A stretch of 64,000 nucleotides of DNA. Source: Paenibacillus psychroresistens. GTDB taxonomy: Bacteria; Bacillota; Bacilli; Paenibacillales; NBRC-103111. The notes beneath the pieces are model-generated. The model saw only the letters and a program-made list of their open reading frames with translations, was not told the DNA's origin and searched no databases. Positions within the stretch are counted from its first letter, which is position 1; the number at the start of each line of letters is the position of its first letter. Location: NCBI RefSeq assembly GCF_009728935.1, contig NZ_CP034235.1:136501-200500 (forward strand), given 5' to 3'. Both the position numbers and the translations under genes were made by a program. Below, one piece after another: positions 47,021 to 55,697 of the stretch.

Positions 47021-47061
47021 CTTTACAAAACCTTCACCCCAAGTTTAAATTGCGATGATAA

Positions 47062-47098
47062 ATGTTGTTTATGATAGGAATAGTGGTAAAAACAACAT
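47062..47098 (+). repeat. Inverted repeat upstream of the first ABC cassette
   Basis: ATGTTGTTT (47062-47070) and AAACAACAT (47090-47098) are perfect inverted copies with a 19-base gap, 57 bases before the binding-protein gene. It may be an operator for the DeoR-type regulator coded in this cassette. Confidence 0.5.
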
Positions 47099-47154
47099 AA
47101 AGACATACAACAACAACGAAAACCACAAAAAAGGATAAAGAGGAGAATTTCATA

Positions 47155-48324
47155 ATGAAGAAAATGGCTTTAAGCATGGTAATGGTTTTGTTGCTGCTTT
47201 CCATCGTTACAGCTTGTGGTAAAAAGGATCCAGTCATGTCGAACAGTCCAGAAAACAGCCCCGAAGCAACAGCAGCTAATTCACCAACAGAATCGGCAGG
47301 CAGCACACCAGACGCAACAGCAGTAGCTGCAGCAGGAGATTCATCTTTGGCAGATTTGGAGATAGCGGCTAAAGCAGAAGGATCTGTAATCAGTGTAGGC
47401 ATGCCGGATTCATGGGCTAACTGGTTGGATACTTGGAAAGACATGGACACTAAATATGGTTTGAAGCACACCGATACAGATATGTCGAGTGCTGAAGAGG
47501 TTGCTAAATTTGATGCAGAAAAAGATAAACCAACAGCCGATATCGGCGATGTGGGTATTGCTTTTGGATCTGTAGCCGTGGATAAAGGTGTTACACTTCC
47601 TTACAAAACAACACAATGGGATAAAATTCCCGATTGGGCAAAAGATACAGAAGGCAACTGGGTTGTAGGCTATACAGGAACGATTGCAATCATTACTAAC
47701 ACAAAGCTAGTTAAGAACCCTCCGAAAAGCTTTGCAGACATTTTAGCTGGAGATTATAAGGTTTCAATCGGTGATGTTGCTAAAGCATCCCAAGCGCAAA
47801 ATGCTATTCTTGCTGCCGCTATCGCTTTTGGCGGAGATGAGTCCAACATTCAACCGGGTATTGATTTCTTTGAAAAGCTTGCTAAGCAGAAACGCATTTC
47901 ACTATCCGATGTGAAGATCGCTAATTTTGAAAAAGGTGAAGTTGAAGTTGCTTTAGTTTGGGATTTTAACGCACTTGGTTACAAGCAACAAATTCCTACC
48001 GGTACTTTTGACGTAGCTATTCCTACTGAAGGCAGCGTTGTTAGTGGTTATGCAACTATCATCAATAAATACTCCGCTCATCCAAACGCAGCTAAGCTTA
48101 CTCGTGAATATATCTTAAGCGACGCTGGTCAGATTAATTTAGCAAAAGGTTTTGCGCGTCCAATTCGTGCGGATGTTACACTTCCAGCTGATGTAGCAGC
48201 AAAAATGATTCCTGCAGACCAATATGCAAACGTAAAACCAGTCAAGGATTTTAAAGTCTGGGAAGAAACTTCAAAAACATTGCCACAGCTTTGGGAAGAT
48301 AAAATATCCGTCTTGCTTAACTAA
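47155..48324 (+). CDS. ABC transporter substrate-binding lipoprotein
   Basis: 389 residues. Lipobox VTAC at about residues 18-21, then a Thr/Ser/Ala/Glu-rich linker (about 25-65) and a family-1-like (Fe3+/spermidine/AEP type) binding fold: GSVISVGMPDSWANWLDTW, ADIGDVGIAFG, WVVGYTGTIAIITNT, PPKSFADIL and ALVWDFNALGYK. It captures the solute for the two permeases downstream. GAGGAG precedes the ATG. An attenuating hairpin between this gene and the permeases (48354) would allow more binding protein than permease, as is usual. Substrate unknown; context suggests an organophosphate. Confidence 0.88.
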   Translation: MKKMALSMVMVLLLLSIVTACGKKDPVMSNSPENSPEATAANSPTESAGSTPDATAVAAAGDSSLADLEIAAKAEGSVISVGMPDSWANWLDTWKDMDTKYGLKHTDTDMSSAEEVAKFDAEKDKPTADIGDVGIAFGSVAVDKGVTLPYKTTQWDKIPDWAKDTEGNWVVGYTGTIAIITNTKLVKNPPKSFADILAGDYKVSIGDVAKASQAQNAILAAAIAFGGDESNIQPGIDFFEKLAKQKRISLSDVKIANFEKGEVEVALVWDFNALGYKQQIPTGTFDVAIPTEGSVVSGYATIINKYSAHPNAAKLTREYILSDAGQINLAKGFARPIRADVTLPADVAAKMIPADQYANVKPVKDFKVWEETSKTLPQLWEDKISVLLN

Positions 48325-48353
48325 TTTTAGCTAACTGCAGCCATGTAGAAGCC

Positions 48354-48387
48354 ATTATCCTCTCTATCCAGAGGGGATAATTGTTTT
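48354..48387 (+). terminator. Hairpin between binding protein and permease genes
   Basis: ATTATCCTCT pairs with AGAGGGGATAAT (wobble and a bulge), then TTGTTTT. Likely partial terminator or 3'-stabiliser within the operon. Confidence 0.65.
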
Positions 48388-48408
48388 ACTAAAGTAAGGG
48401 AGTCTAAC

Positions 48409-49263
48409 ATGAAGAATAAGAAACAGATCAAGCTGCTGTTATTGGTTGCCCTTCTGCCTTTTGTGATCTTAATTGTTATCTTTGAGCTGGCGCCAGCAGT
48501 CGCTATGCTGCTGAATAGCTTTCATGCAGAGGATGCCAGTAGTTTTACTTTGCATCAATATGTAACCTCTTTAAGCAAACCCTTTTATCTAAAAGCCATC
48601 AAAAATAGTCTGATGATCTCGTTATACTCCAGTGTAATTGGGCTTATTGTTGGTTTGTTAGTGGCATATGCCATCACAAGAGTATCCGAGGGAATTCGTG
48701 AAAAAGTGATTATGATTTCTAATATGACCTCCAATTTTGCCGGGATTCCTCTGGCATTTGCTTATATTATTCTCTTGGGAAATAACGGAATCTTTACTAT
48801 TCTCGCGCAGCAGTGGGGCTGGTCGGTTTTTACTGATTTTGATCTCTACACTTGGACGGGACTTGCCCTAGTTTATGTATATTTTCAGATTCCACTAGCT
48901 ACACTCTTGCTTTTCCCCATCTACAACGGTATTCGCGAAGGCTGGAAAGAAGCGGCTTCTTTACTGGGGGCGGGTCCATTTCAGTTCTGGCGTTATATTG
49001 CTCTGCCCGTTTTGTTACCTGCAATCGCAGGTACATTTACGGTACTTTTCGCTAATTCCATGGGAGCTTACGCAACAGCATATGCACTAGTTGGTGGGAA
49101 TTATAATTTGCTGGCGATTCGTATTGGTTCTTTAATCTCAGGCAATGTCATCACCAATCCTGAGCTAGGCAGCGCGCTTGCTGTGTTGTTAGGGGTCACG
49201 ATGATGCTCTCTTTATGGATCAATGAGCGGTTGATGCGGCGAGTAAGGAGGGATATTTCTTGA
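48409..49263 (+). CDS. ABC transporter permease (first)
   Basis: 284 residues, six membrane helices. The inner-membrane EAA loop is KEAASLLGAGPFQFWRYIALP, which docks onto the ATPase. KNSLMISLYSSVIGLIVGLLVAY is the start of the BPD transport domain. AAGGGAG before ATG 48409. It overlaps the second permease gene by 4 bases. Confidence 0.9.
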   Translation: MKNKKQIKLLLLVALLPFVILIVIFELAPAVAMLLNSFHAEDASSFTLHQYVTSLSKPFYLKAIKNSLMISLYSSVIGLIVGLLVAYAITRVSEGIREKVIMISNMTSNFAGIPLAFAYIILLGNNGIFTILAQQWGWSVFTDFDLYTWTGLALVYVYFQIPLATLLLFPIYNGIREGWKEAASLLGAGPFQFWRYIALPVLLPAIAGTFTVLFANSMGAYATAYALVGGNYNLLAIRIGSLISGNVITNPELGSALAVLLGVTMMLSLWINERLMRRVRRDIS

Positions 49264-50060
49264 AGCAGAATCGGTTATTCTCGAAGCTGGTTATCGGTAT
49301 CGTTATGTTATATTTGATTATTCCGCTGGTTGCTACCTTGCTTTACTCGATTGCGAATGAATGGCAGAATACGGTTTTGCCGGAATCTTGGTCTTTGCAC
49401 TGGTTTCAAGATCTGCTTACAGATAAGCGTTTTGGGGCCGCTCTTTGGCGGACGATTATGGTTTGTTTTCTAAGCGTAGCATTAAATGTTCTCGTGTTGT
49501 TTCCGACGATTTTTATTGTTGTCGTCTATTTTCCCAAATGGGAACGGGTGCTTAATCTGATTGCTTTGCTTCCTTACGCACTCCCTGGTGTTGTTGCAGC
49601 AGTTGGTTTAATCAAGCTGTATTCATCGGGTCCAATTGCGATTTCGGGGACGATTTGGATTCTGATTGGAGCCTATTTTGTAACGATATTACCCTACATG
49701 TATCAAGGGATCCGCAACAGCCTGCGTACGGTTAGAGCGATCGAACTGATGGATGCGGCACAGCTGCTGGGAGCGAGTAAATGGCAGGCTTTTTATAAGG
49801 TGATTATTCCAAACGTGTTATCAGGACTTACGGTTTCCATTCTATTGTCCTTTTCGATCCTTTTTGGTGAATTCGTATTGACGAATTTATTGGTCGGCGG
49901 ACAATTTGAAACGATTCAAATTTATCTTTATCGGCGTATGGCAGAAAGCGGTCATTTAGCAAGCGCAGTGGTTATCTGTTATTTCGTGCTGATTCTGCTT
50001 TTGTCAGCTCTTATTCTGCGCATGAGCAAATGGATTTTTCGGACGACAAAAGTAGACTAA
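49260..50060 (+). CDS. ABC transporter permease (second)
   Basis: 266 residues, six helices. EAA loop is MDAAQLLGASKWQAFYKVII. TTG 49260 start overlaps the stop of the first permease; GGAG lies about 12 bases upstream. Together they form a heterodimeric channel of the type used for spermidine, iron or aminoethylphosphonate. The ATPase gene follows 21 bases later. Confidence 0.9.
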   Translation: MKQNRLFSKLVIGIVMLYLIIPLVATLLYSIANEWQNTVLPESWSLHWFQDLLTDKRFGAALWRTIMVCFLSVALNVLVLFPTIFIVVVYFPKWERVLNLIALLPYALPGVVAAVGLIKLYSSGPIAISGTIWILIGAYFVTILPYMYQGIRNSLRTVRAIELMDAAQLLGASKWQAFYKVIIPNVLSGLTVSILLSFSILFGEFVLTNLLVGGQFETIQIYLYRRMAESGHLASAVVICYFVLILLLSALILRMSKWIFRTTKVD

Positions 50061-50081
50061 GAGCGAAAGGAGGCGGTATTC

Positions 50082-51119
50082 ATGAGTCGGTTAAGTATAC
50101 AAAATGTCACCAAGTATTTTGGAGCGGATACGGTGCTGGATCATTTAAACCTAGATGTAGAAAAAGGAGAGTTCGTAACCCTGCTCGGACCGAGTGGATG
50201 TGGAAAAAGCACGCTTTTACGCTGTATCGCCGGTCTGGCTGTAATGGAAGAGGGCGCTATTATGCTTGAAGGCAGGGATATATCGGCTGATCTTCCGAAG
50301 GATCGTGGTGTGGGAATGGTATTTCAATCCTATGAATTATTCCCGAACATGACGGTGTATGACAATATTGCCTTTGGACTGAAAATGCATAAGATGCCCA
50401 AGGATGCCATTCGCAAGCGTGTGGATGAAATGATTCAAGTCATCGACCTGCCGAATAAAATGAATGCTTATCCGCACGAGCTATCTGGTGGGCAGCAGCA
50501 GCGAGTTGCGTTAGCCCGTTCGATGGCTAATCAACCGAAGGTTATGCTGATGGATGAGCCATTGAGTGCTTTGGATGCAAAAATTCGCCGCAATTTAAGA
50601 GTTGAACTGCGCAACATTCAAAAAAAGCTAGGAATGACGACTATTTTTGTAACGCACGATCAGGAAGAAGCTTTAACGATGTCGGATCGCGTTTGCGTCA
50701 TGTACAAAGGGAAGATTGTCCAAATGGGCACTCCAGAAGAGATTTATACGAATCCAAAAACGGAATTTGTTGCGCGGTTTATCGGAAATTATAATATACT
50801 TAGCATAGAAGAATTAAGGTTATGGAATGGAGACATTAGATTAGCTGGCAAGCAATTTGCAGTTCGTCCAGAGTCCATGCGTCTTTACCCTTTACTGGAA
50901 ACAATCGAGGACTTGATTCCATGCTTTGAAGCGGAATGTATGATCACTGAAGCAACGGTGCTGGGCAATATTATGCGTTATGTTGTAGACTTAAAAGGTT
51001 TAAAGCTAACCGTAGATGCTTTGAATATAAGTGGTAAAAGCGGCTTGGGAATAGGAATGACAGTTAAGCTGAGATTACCTATAGAAGAATGTAAAGTACT
51101 TGCTGATGGTGGTGTGTGA
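50082..51119 (+). CDS. ABC transporter ATP-binding protein
   Basis: 345 residues. Walker A GPSGCGKSTLLR, Q-loop VFQSYELFPNMT, signature LSGGQQQRVALARS, Walker B VMLMDEPLSALDAK and H-loop VTHDQEEALTM; C-terminal TOBE-type domain from about 240. AAAGGAGG precedes the ATG. It energises the two permeases above. The 2-aminoethylphosphonate, putrescine and iron families look alike at this level, so the solute is not told by this protein. Confidence 0.92.
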   Translation: MSRLSIQNVTKYFGADTVLDHLNLDVEKGEFVTLLGPSGCGKSTLLRCIAGLAVMEEGAIMLEGRDISADLPKDRGVGMVFQSYELFPNMTVYDNIAFGLKMHKMPKDAIRKRVDEMIQVIDLPNKMNAYPHELSGGQQQRVALARSMANQPKVMLMDEPLSALDAKIRRNLRVELRNIQKKLGMTTIFVTHDQEEALTMSDRVCVMYKGKIVQMGTPEEIYTNPKTEFVARFIGNYNILSIEELRLWNGDIRLAGKQFAVRPESMRLYPLLETIEDLIPCFEAECMITEATVLGNIMRYVVDLKGLKLTVDALNISGKSGLGIGMTVKLRLPIEECKVLADGGV

Positions 51120-51122
51120 TTT

Positions 51123-51941
51123 TTGTCTATTTTGTCAGAGGAAAGAAAGCTGGTAATCTTGGAATGCTTAGAGCGTGAAGGGAAGGTCATGGTCCTTTCA
51201 CTTGCCGAGCAATTGAATGTGTCGACTGAAACGATTCGTCGTGATCTGCTTATTCTGGAGCGGGAAGAAAAGCTCAAACGAGTTTATGGAGGAGCCGTCC
51301 AACCCACCTTCAGAAATGATGAAGCCCCGTACACCATTAGGCAAAAAACGAATGCAAATGAGAAAAAAGCCATTGGTATGCGGGCGGCCGAGTTAATTGA
51401 GGATGGAAGCACGATAGTTATTGATATTGGCACGACAACCTTAGAGCTTGCGAAGTCGATTCAAGGGAATAAAAGATTGACGATTTTAACAAATTCGTTG
51501 CGAGTTGCTGCTTGTTTATTGGAATCGATCAGCATGGAGCGATTTACCGGTAAGGTCATCTTACTAGGTGGGGAAGTTAATGCCGAGCAGCACTCGATCA
51601 GTGGCACACTTTGTGAGCAAATGATGCTGCAATTTCGTGTAGATCAAGCCTTTCTTTCGGTTGGTGGGATTTCGTTAACTCATGGGATAACGGATTTTGA
51701 TGTCAATGAAGCTGCGATGTCACGAGTTTTTGCAGCGGCCGCGCAAGAGGTAATTGTTTTGGGTGATCATTCGAAGCTTAGGATTAGCACATTTGCCCAT
51801 ATCATTCCCTTTGAAAAGGCAGATGTAATCATTTCTGAGACGAGCTGTCCCCCAGAGTGGCAGCCTGTAATGGAAGAAAAGCGCGTACAATGGATTCAGG
51901 CTAGTTTACCTACTCATTCTTCTAAACGAGGTGAAATTTAA
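51123..51941 (+). CDS. DeoR-family transcriptional regulator
   Basis: 272 residues from TTG 51123. N-terminal winged HTH (about 5-60: LSLAEQLNVSTETIRRDLLI, then LKRVYGGAV) and the DeoR C-terminal sensor with IDIGTTTLELAK and EQHSISGTL. The family senses sugar phosphates or other phosphorylated metabolites by an isomerase-like fold. It lies in the middle of the cassette, three bases after the ATPase gene, so it most likely controls its own operon. The inverted repeat at 47062 is a candidate operator. Confidence 0.92.
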   Translation: MSILSEERKLVILECLEREGKVMVLSLAEQLNVSTETIRRDLLILEREEKLKRVYGGAVQPTFRNDEAPYTIRQKTNANEKKAIGMRAAELIEDGSTIVIDIGTTTLELAKSIQGNKRLTILTNSLRVAACLLESISMERFTGKVILLGGEVNAEQHSISGTLCEQMMLQFRVDQAFLSVGGISLTHGITDFDVNEAAMSRVFAAAAQEVIVLGDHSKLRISTFAHIIPFEKADVIISETSCPPEWQPVMEEKRVQWIQASLPTHSSKRGEI

Positions 51942-52763
51942 GTGGCAAAGGTCATTATGGTTGTATTGGATGGACTAAGATATGATGTGGCAAAAGCATC
52001 GATGGGGTATTTAAATCACCTGCTTGAAGTATCCAAAGCAGCTTGCTATAAAGTGAAATCAGAGCTACCTAGCCTATCGCGTCCCTTATATGAAGTACTA
52101 CTGACAGGCACACCTAGCTCTGTTAATGGGATTACAGGAAATCAAACCGTGCGACTATCCAATCAAAAAAGTATTTTTCATATAGCTAGTGAGCAAGGCC
52201 TAATAACTGCTGCTGCAGCTTATTATTGGGTTAGTGAATTATATAACCGTGCCCCTTTTGATCGAATTGAGGATCGTGAGCAGCACGATAGTAAACAAGC
52301 AATCCAACATGGTAAATTTTATTTTGACGACACCTATCCAGATACCCATTTATTTGCAGATGCTGAGGTGCTGCGACGTCAACATGATCCGGATTTTTTA
52401 TACATTCACCCCATGGGAATTGATGATATAGGTCATCGTTATGGCGGTAGCTCGAAGGAATACCGTGGGAAGGCGATGGAAGCTGACAGCATCTTAGCCT
52501 CATTGCTTCCGCTTTGGATGGAACAAGGCTATGAAATCGTCATAACCTCCGATCATGGCATGAGTGACGAGGGCCAGCATGGAGGCATTACTCCTGAGGA
52601 GAGAGATGTGCCTTTATTTTGTATCGGTGCTGCAGTAAAGCCAGGCTTATACGATGAGGTAATTCCGCAGCTTGGCATGGCTCCGTTAATCTGCCAAATG
52701 CTTGCGATTCCCGTTGACGCTGGGATGAAGCGAGAATCCTTTCCAGGATTTAACCAAATATGA
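51942..52763 (+). CDS. Alkaline-phosphatase-superfamily hydrolase (type I phosphodiesterase-like)
   Basis: 273 residues, cytoplasmic (no signal). The metal sites are visible: VVLDGLRYD (D), PSLSRPLYE (serine or threonine nucleophile position), HPMGIDDIGHRYG (D and H), SDHGMSDEGQHGG (D, H and H). This is the nucleotide pyrophosphatase/phosphodiesterase or phosphonoacetate-hydrolase type. It should cleave a phosphoester, phosphodiester or phosphonate imported by the ABC system. GTG 51942 with GAGGTG 7 bases upstream, immediately after the DeoR stop. Confidence 0.87.
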   Translation: MAKVIMVVLDGLRYDVAKASMGYLNHLLEVSKAACYKVKSELPSLSRPLYEVLLTGTPSSVNGITGNQTVRLSNQKSIFHIASEQGLITAAAAYYWVSELYNRAPFDRIEDREQHDSKQAIQHGKFYFDDTYPDTHLFADAEVLRRQHDPDFLYIHPMGIDDIGHRYGGSSKEYRGKAMEADSILASLLPLWMEQGYEIVITSDHGMSDEGQHGGITPEERDVPLFCIGAAVKPGLYDEVIPQLGMAPLICQMLAIPVDAGMKRESFPGFNQI

Positions 52764-52779
52764 AGGGACTTACCACAGC

Positions 52780-53766
52780 ATGAAGGTAGATTTTCATTTT
52801 CATTTAGAAGAAGGACCCTATTCCTTGGAGTGGCTGAAACGTACATCACAAGCGCTGAGTGCAACCAACCCTGCAGTGGATAAAATCAATACCTTGGAAT
52901 GGATAGAAGGAATTAATACGGATTTGAGCCTTCGAATTGAGCAAGGTTGTTTTTCGGAAGAGTGGATTTTACGGTTTTTAGATAGAGGTCGAGCTCAAGG
53001 TATAGAGCATTTTGGACTAGTTGATCACCTTTACAGATTTGTTGAATTTAAAGCTTATTATGAAAAATATATGCTGGTGGACGACAGTTTGCTGGGGCAG
53101 CTGCAGAAAAACTGGTTGGATAAGGTTTGTACTTATTCGATTGAAGATTTTTTAAGTGGCGTTCGTAAGGTGGCAAATTCTCGAAACGATCTTTCTATTG
53201 GTGTCGAAGCGGATTATTTCCTTGGAGCGGATGAAGATTTAAAAGCGTTGCTTGCTCCATACGAGCTCGACTACGTTATTGGAGCCGTGCATTTCAACGA
53301 AGGCTGGGGCTTTGATAATCGCGAGGTGAAGGAACGGTTCGAGCATTTAAACCTAGTAGAATTATATCAAAAGCATTTTCATGTTGTTCAGCAAGCCATT
53401 GCAAGCGGCTTATTTGATTTTATAGCACACTTGGACAATATGAAGGTTTTTGGCTATCGACCTGATGAAAGCTTGCTGATGCCTTTCTATAAAGAAGTAG
53501 CTTGCGCACTAAAAAAAGCAAACCTAGCAACGGAAATCAATACAGGCTTAGCTTATCGTTACCCAGTTAAGGAAATGTGCCCAAGCCCATTATTTCTTCA
53601 GACTCTTTTTGAACATCAGATTCCCATAACTCTATCCTCGGATGCACACTTTCCTGACGATATAGGCACTCAATTGGACGAAGCCCTGGGACTTGCTGAA
53701 AGTGTCGGCTATCAGGAAATCGTATATTTCAAAAATCGTAAAAGATATACCTTATCAATTAAATAG
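52780..53766 (+). CDS. PHP-domain phosphoesterase, histidinol-phosphatase-like
   Basis: 328 residues. PHP metal motifs: VDFHFH at the N-terminus, HFGLVDHLYR, IGVEADYF, IGAVHFNEGW, FIAHLDNMK and LSSDAHFPDDIG. The fold resembles HisJ-type histidinol-phosphatase, but no other histidine genes are near and the gene sits in a phosphoesterase cassette, so another phosphomonoester is likely. ATG 52780 has a weak AAGGGA site, 16 bases after the previous gene. It seems to be the last gene of the first cassette. Confidence 0.85.
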   Translation: MKVDFHFHLEEGPYSLEWLKRTSQALSATNPAVDKINTLEWIEGINTDLSLRIEQGCFSEEWILRFLDRGRAQGIEHFGLVDHLYRFVEFKAYYEKYMLVDDSLLGQLQKNWLDKVCTYSIEDFLSGVRKVANSRNDLSIGVEADYFLGADEDLKALLAPYELDYVIGAVHFNEGWGFDNREVKERFEHLNLVELYQKHFHVVQQAIASGLFDFIAHLDNMKVFGYRPDESLLMPFYKEVACALKKANLATEINTGLAYRYPVKEMCPSPLFLQTLFEHQIPITLSSDAHFPDDIGTQLDEALGLAESVGYQEIVYFKNRKRYTLSIK

Positions 53767-53826
53767 CTACTCTCAGAAAATTCTCATTTACGATAGAAAC
53801 AAATTTATGTACAATATAGTCAGCGG

Positions 53827-53874
53827 AAGCACCACCAAACGTAGATTATCTATGATTTGGTTGGTGCTTTTTTT
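53827..53874 (+). terminator. Terminator of the first phosphoester cassette
   Basis: AAGCACCACCAAA pairs with TTTGG-TTGGTGCTT (one bulged T) across about 17 bases, then a T-run. Lies before the Rpn gene. Confidence 0.8.
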
Positions 53875-53911
53875 GTGTTTTTTAAAAAATTGGTTAGGAA
53901 GGGGATTTAGT

Positions 53912-54847
53912 GTGAGGATAGAACATGATCGGCTTTTCAAAGAGCTGCTGCGTACCTTTTTCGCAGAGTTTATGGATTTGTTTTTTCAAGAGGTGTACGA
54001 AGCAATTGATTTCAATCATGTAGCCTTCTTGTCGGAGGAGGTGTTTACGGACGTTGTAGTTGGGGAGGTGCATAAAGTGGACGTGTTAATTGAAACGAAG
54101 CTGAAGGATAAGGATGCATTGATTATTGTGCATTTTGAATCTCAAGCCCAATTTCAGGAGAAGTTTGCGGAACGGATGTTCATTTATTCCAGTCGGTTAT
54201 ATGCGAAGTATCGCAAGCCAATAATTCCTATCGTCATTTTCAGCTATGATCAAGTGAAAGAGGAGCCAGATCATTTTGTAATGAGGTTGCCGTTCATAGA
54301 GATTCTGAGTTTTCAATTTTTTAAGCTTGAACTGCGGAAAAAGAATTGGCGGGATTTCATAGAACAAGATAACCCTGTAGCTGCTGCGCTCCTGAGTAAA
54401 ATGGGGTATACTAAGGAAGATCGCGTACAAGTAAAAAAAGAGTTTTTGCGAATGCTTGTACGGCTCCATTTGGACCCGGCACGGATGCGTTTGATCAGTG
54501 GATTCTTCGATACATATTTAAAGCTAGACGACATAGAAGAAATTCAGCTTCAGAAGGAGATTGCAATGTTGGAACCACATGAGGAGGAGAAAATTATGGA
54601 TTTGAGGACAAATTGGGAGAAGACAGCGGAGCTAAATGGAGAGTTAAAAGGGGAACAAAAAATTCTTAAAAAATTCCTAAAAGCACATTTTGGAGATGAT
54701 AGTAGGGTTATGCTTGAACAGATAGATCATTTAACTGATCTAGATATTCTAGAGCAGCTAACGGACCAATTATTCCAAAACTCTGATTTTTCTGAAGCCA
54801 AAAAGCTGGTTAGTGAAGCGTATAACAAGCGACAATCATTAATTTAA
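53912..54847 (+). CDS. Rpn-family (PD-(D/E)XK) recombination-promoting nuclease / putative transposase
   Basis: 311 residues from GTG 53912 (AAGGGG site; the upstream frame overlaps the previous gene and a terminator). N-terminal RIEHDRLFKELLRTFFAEF is the usual Rpn start; the nuclease core is VDVLIETKLKDKDALIIVHFESQ, with the conserved Asp and the Glu-x-Gln that replaces the usual Glu-x-Lys. The C-terminal part is helical. Rpn proteins raise recombination without being true transposons; many are found in plural copies. No terminal inverted repeats or target duplications are seen. Confidence 0.85.
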   Translation: MRIEHDRLFKELLRTFFAEFMDLFFQEVYEAIDFNHVAFLSEEVFTDVVVGEVHKVDVLIETKLKDKDALIIVHFESQAQFQEKFAERMFIYSSRLYAKYRKPIIPIVIFSYDQVKEEPDHFVMRLPFIEILSFQFFKLELRKKNWRDFIEQDNPVAAALLSKMGYTKEDRVQVKKEFLRMLVRLHLDPARMRLISGFFDTYLKLDDIEEIQLQKEIAMLEPHEEEKIMDLRTNWEKTAELNGELKGEQKILKKFLKAHFGDDSRVMLEQIDHLTDLDILEQLTDQLFQNSDFSEAKKLVSEAYNKRQSLI

Positions 54848-54860
54848 TTTATCCAAAATA

Positions 54861-54914
54861 AAAAGGCTAATTTTTCAGTAGAATTAACTACTTGAAGATT
54901 AGCCTCTCTTTTTG
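54861..54914. terminator. Bidirectional terminator
   Basis: AGGCTAAT...CAGTAG pairs with CTACTTG...ATTAGCCT, AT-rich flanks on both sides, between the convergent Rpn and GbsR genes. Confidence 0.75.
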
Positions 54915-54917
54915 TAT

Positions 54918-55457
54918 TTAAACATTTTCAAAATAATCTCCATTCTTCAATTTATCAGTAAACTTTTGCAGCCATTCATAATATTTCGCCGCGTGCATCA
55001 GCTTGTGCAAGTCTCTAAGCCCCAATTGGCGATCCTCATCAGGTGTATCTATGGCAAGCACGAATTCCTTGAGATCAGGCATGACTTTATCTATCGTCTC
55101 GGTCATTACTTGGATCTCTCGCTCCAAGCTTTTCGTGAGGAAGTTCTGAAAGGCTCGAAAAAAATCGGCTTCCGCCAAATATAAATTTTGTTTTTGCTGC
55201 TTTTCCTCCAATTTGACCACCATCTGTGAGTCCAACAAAGAACGTATGGCATAGCTCATATTGCTTTTGCTCATATTCATTTCAACCTTCATCTCTTCGA
55301 GCGTCATCGGACGATCCTCAAAAAACATCACCCCATATAATTCTCCATAAGAGCTTGTTACTCCATAAAAATCCATAGTCTCTGAAATCGCATGAATCAC
55401 CTGCTGGCGAAGCTGCATTCTTTTGTCCTTATAGGGATTATTTGGTTCTGAGGACAT
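54918..55457 (-). CDS. GbsR/MarR-like transcriptional regulator
   Basis: 179 residues. Winged-helix HTH about 35-100: SYGELYGVMFFEDRPMTLEE, MNMSKSNMSYAIRSLLDSQM, then a C-terminal helix region (about 105-175) for dimerisation. Same length and pattern as B. subtilis GbsR and OpcR/YvbF, which control choline and glycine betaine genes. No gbsAB or opu genes are near, so its target may differ. Divergent from the second ABC cassette. A palindrome overlaps its promoter. Confidence 0.85.
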   Translation of the reverse strand: MSSEPNNPYKDKRMQLRQQVIHAISETMDFYGVTSSYGELYGVMFFEDRPMTLEEMKVEMNMSKSNMSYAIRSLLDSQMVVKLEEKQQKQNLYLAEADFFRAFQNFLTKSLEREIQVMTETIDKVMPDLKEFVLAIDTPDEDRQLGLRDLHKLMHAAKYYEWLQKFTDKLKNGDYFENV

Positions 55458-55499
55458 AACGGGACACTTCCTATTCTTTGCTGCTGAATGTTAGCTAAT

Positions 55500-55511
55500 G
55501 AGAACGTTCTC
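55500..55511. promoter_or_regulatory. Perfect palindrome GAGAACGTTCTC, candidate GbsR operator
   Basis: 12-bp perfect palindrome, extended by matching AA/TT further out. It lies just downstream of the -10 of the gbsR-type gene, a classic repressor site. It differs from a LexA box because the two half sites GAAC/GTTC have no N4 between them. Confidence 0.55.
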
Positions 55512-55514
55512 TTT

Positions 55515-55542
55515 AGTATAAATGAATTGGGCTGATTTACAA
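55515..55542 (-). promoter_or_regulatory. Promoter of the GbsR-type gene
   Basis: On the minus strand TTGTAA (55542-55537), 16 bases, TATACT (55520-55515). Shifting by two bases gives TTGTAA-18-TACTAA. The palindrome follows at once. Confidence 0.5.
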
Positions 55543-55589
55543 AAGCTTTATTCTGATTTTACATGGGGTTGACCCTTTGTAAGCCCTCT

Positions 55590-55615
55590 TTGTGTACAAT
55601 AATAATTGAATACAA
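55590..55615 (+). repeat. Dyad upstream of the second ABC cassette
   Basis: TTGT-N3-CAAT-N4-ATTG-N3-ACAA: 26-bp dyad in the 240-base divergent gap, 83 bases before the first permease. A TACAAT (-10-like) lies inside it. Candidate operator; the protein that binds it is unknown. Confidence 0.45.
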
Positions 55616-55697
55616 GTGATTAATAGCAAAATTTGTCGTTATAATAAGTTCTGTTGAATTATTTTTGAATTCCTTAAAATTATAAGGTGGTGAGACA

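Noticed and set aside
53912-54847. Rpn gene as a complete insertion sequence
   Set aside because: No terminal inverted repeats or target duplication seen; the flanking hairpins are ordinary terminators.
55500-55511. GAGAACGTTCTC as a LexA box
   Set aside because: LexA needs four bases between the GAAC and GTTC half sites; here there are none.
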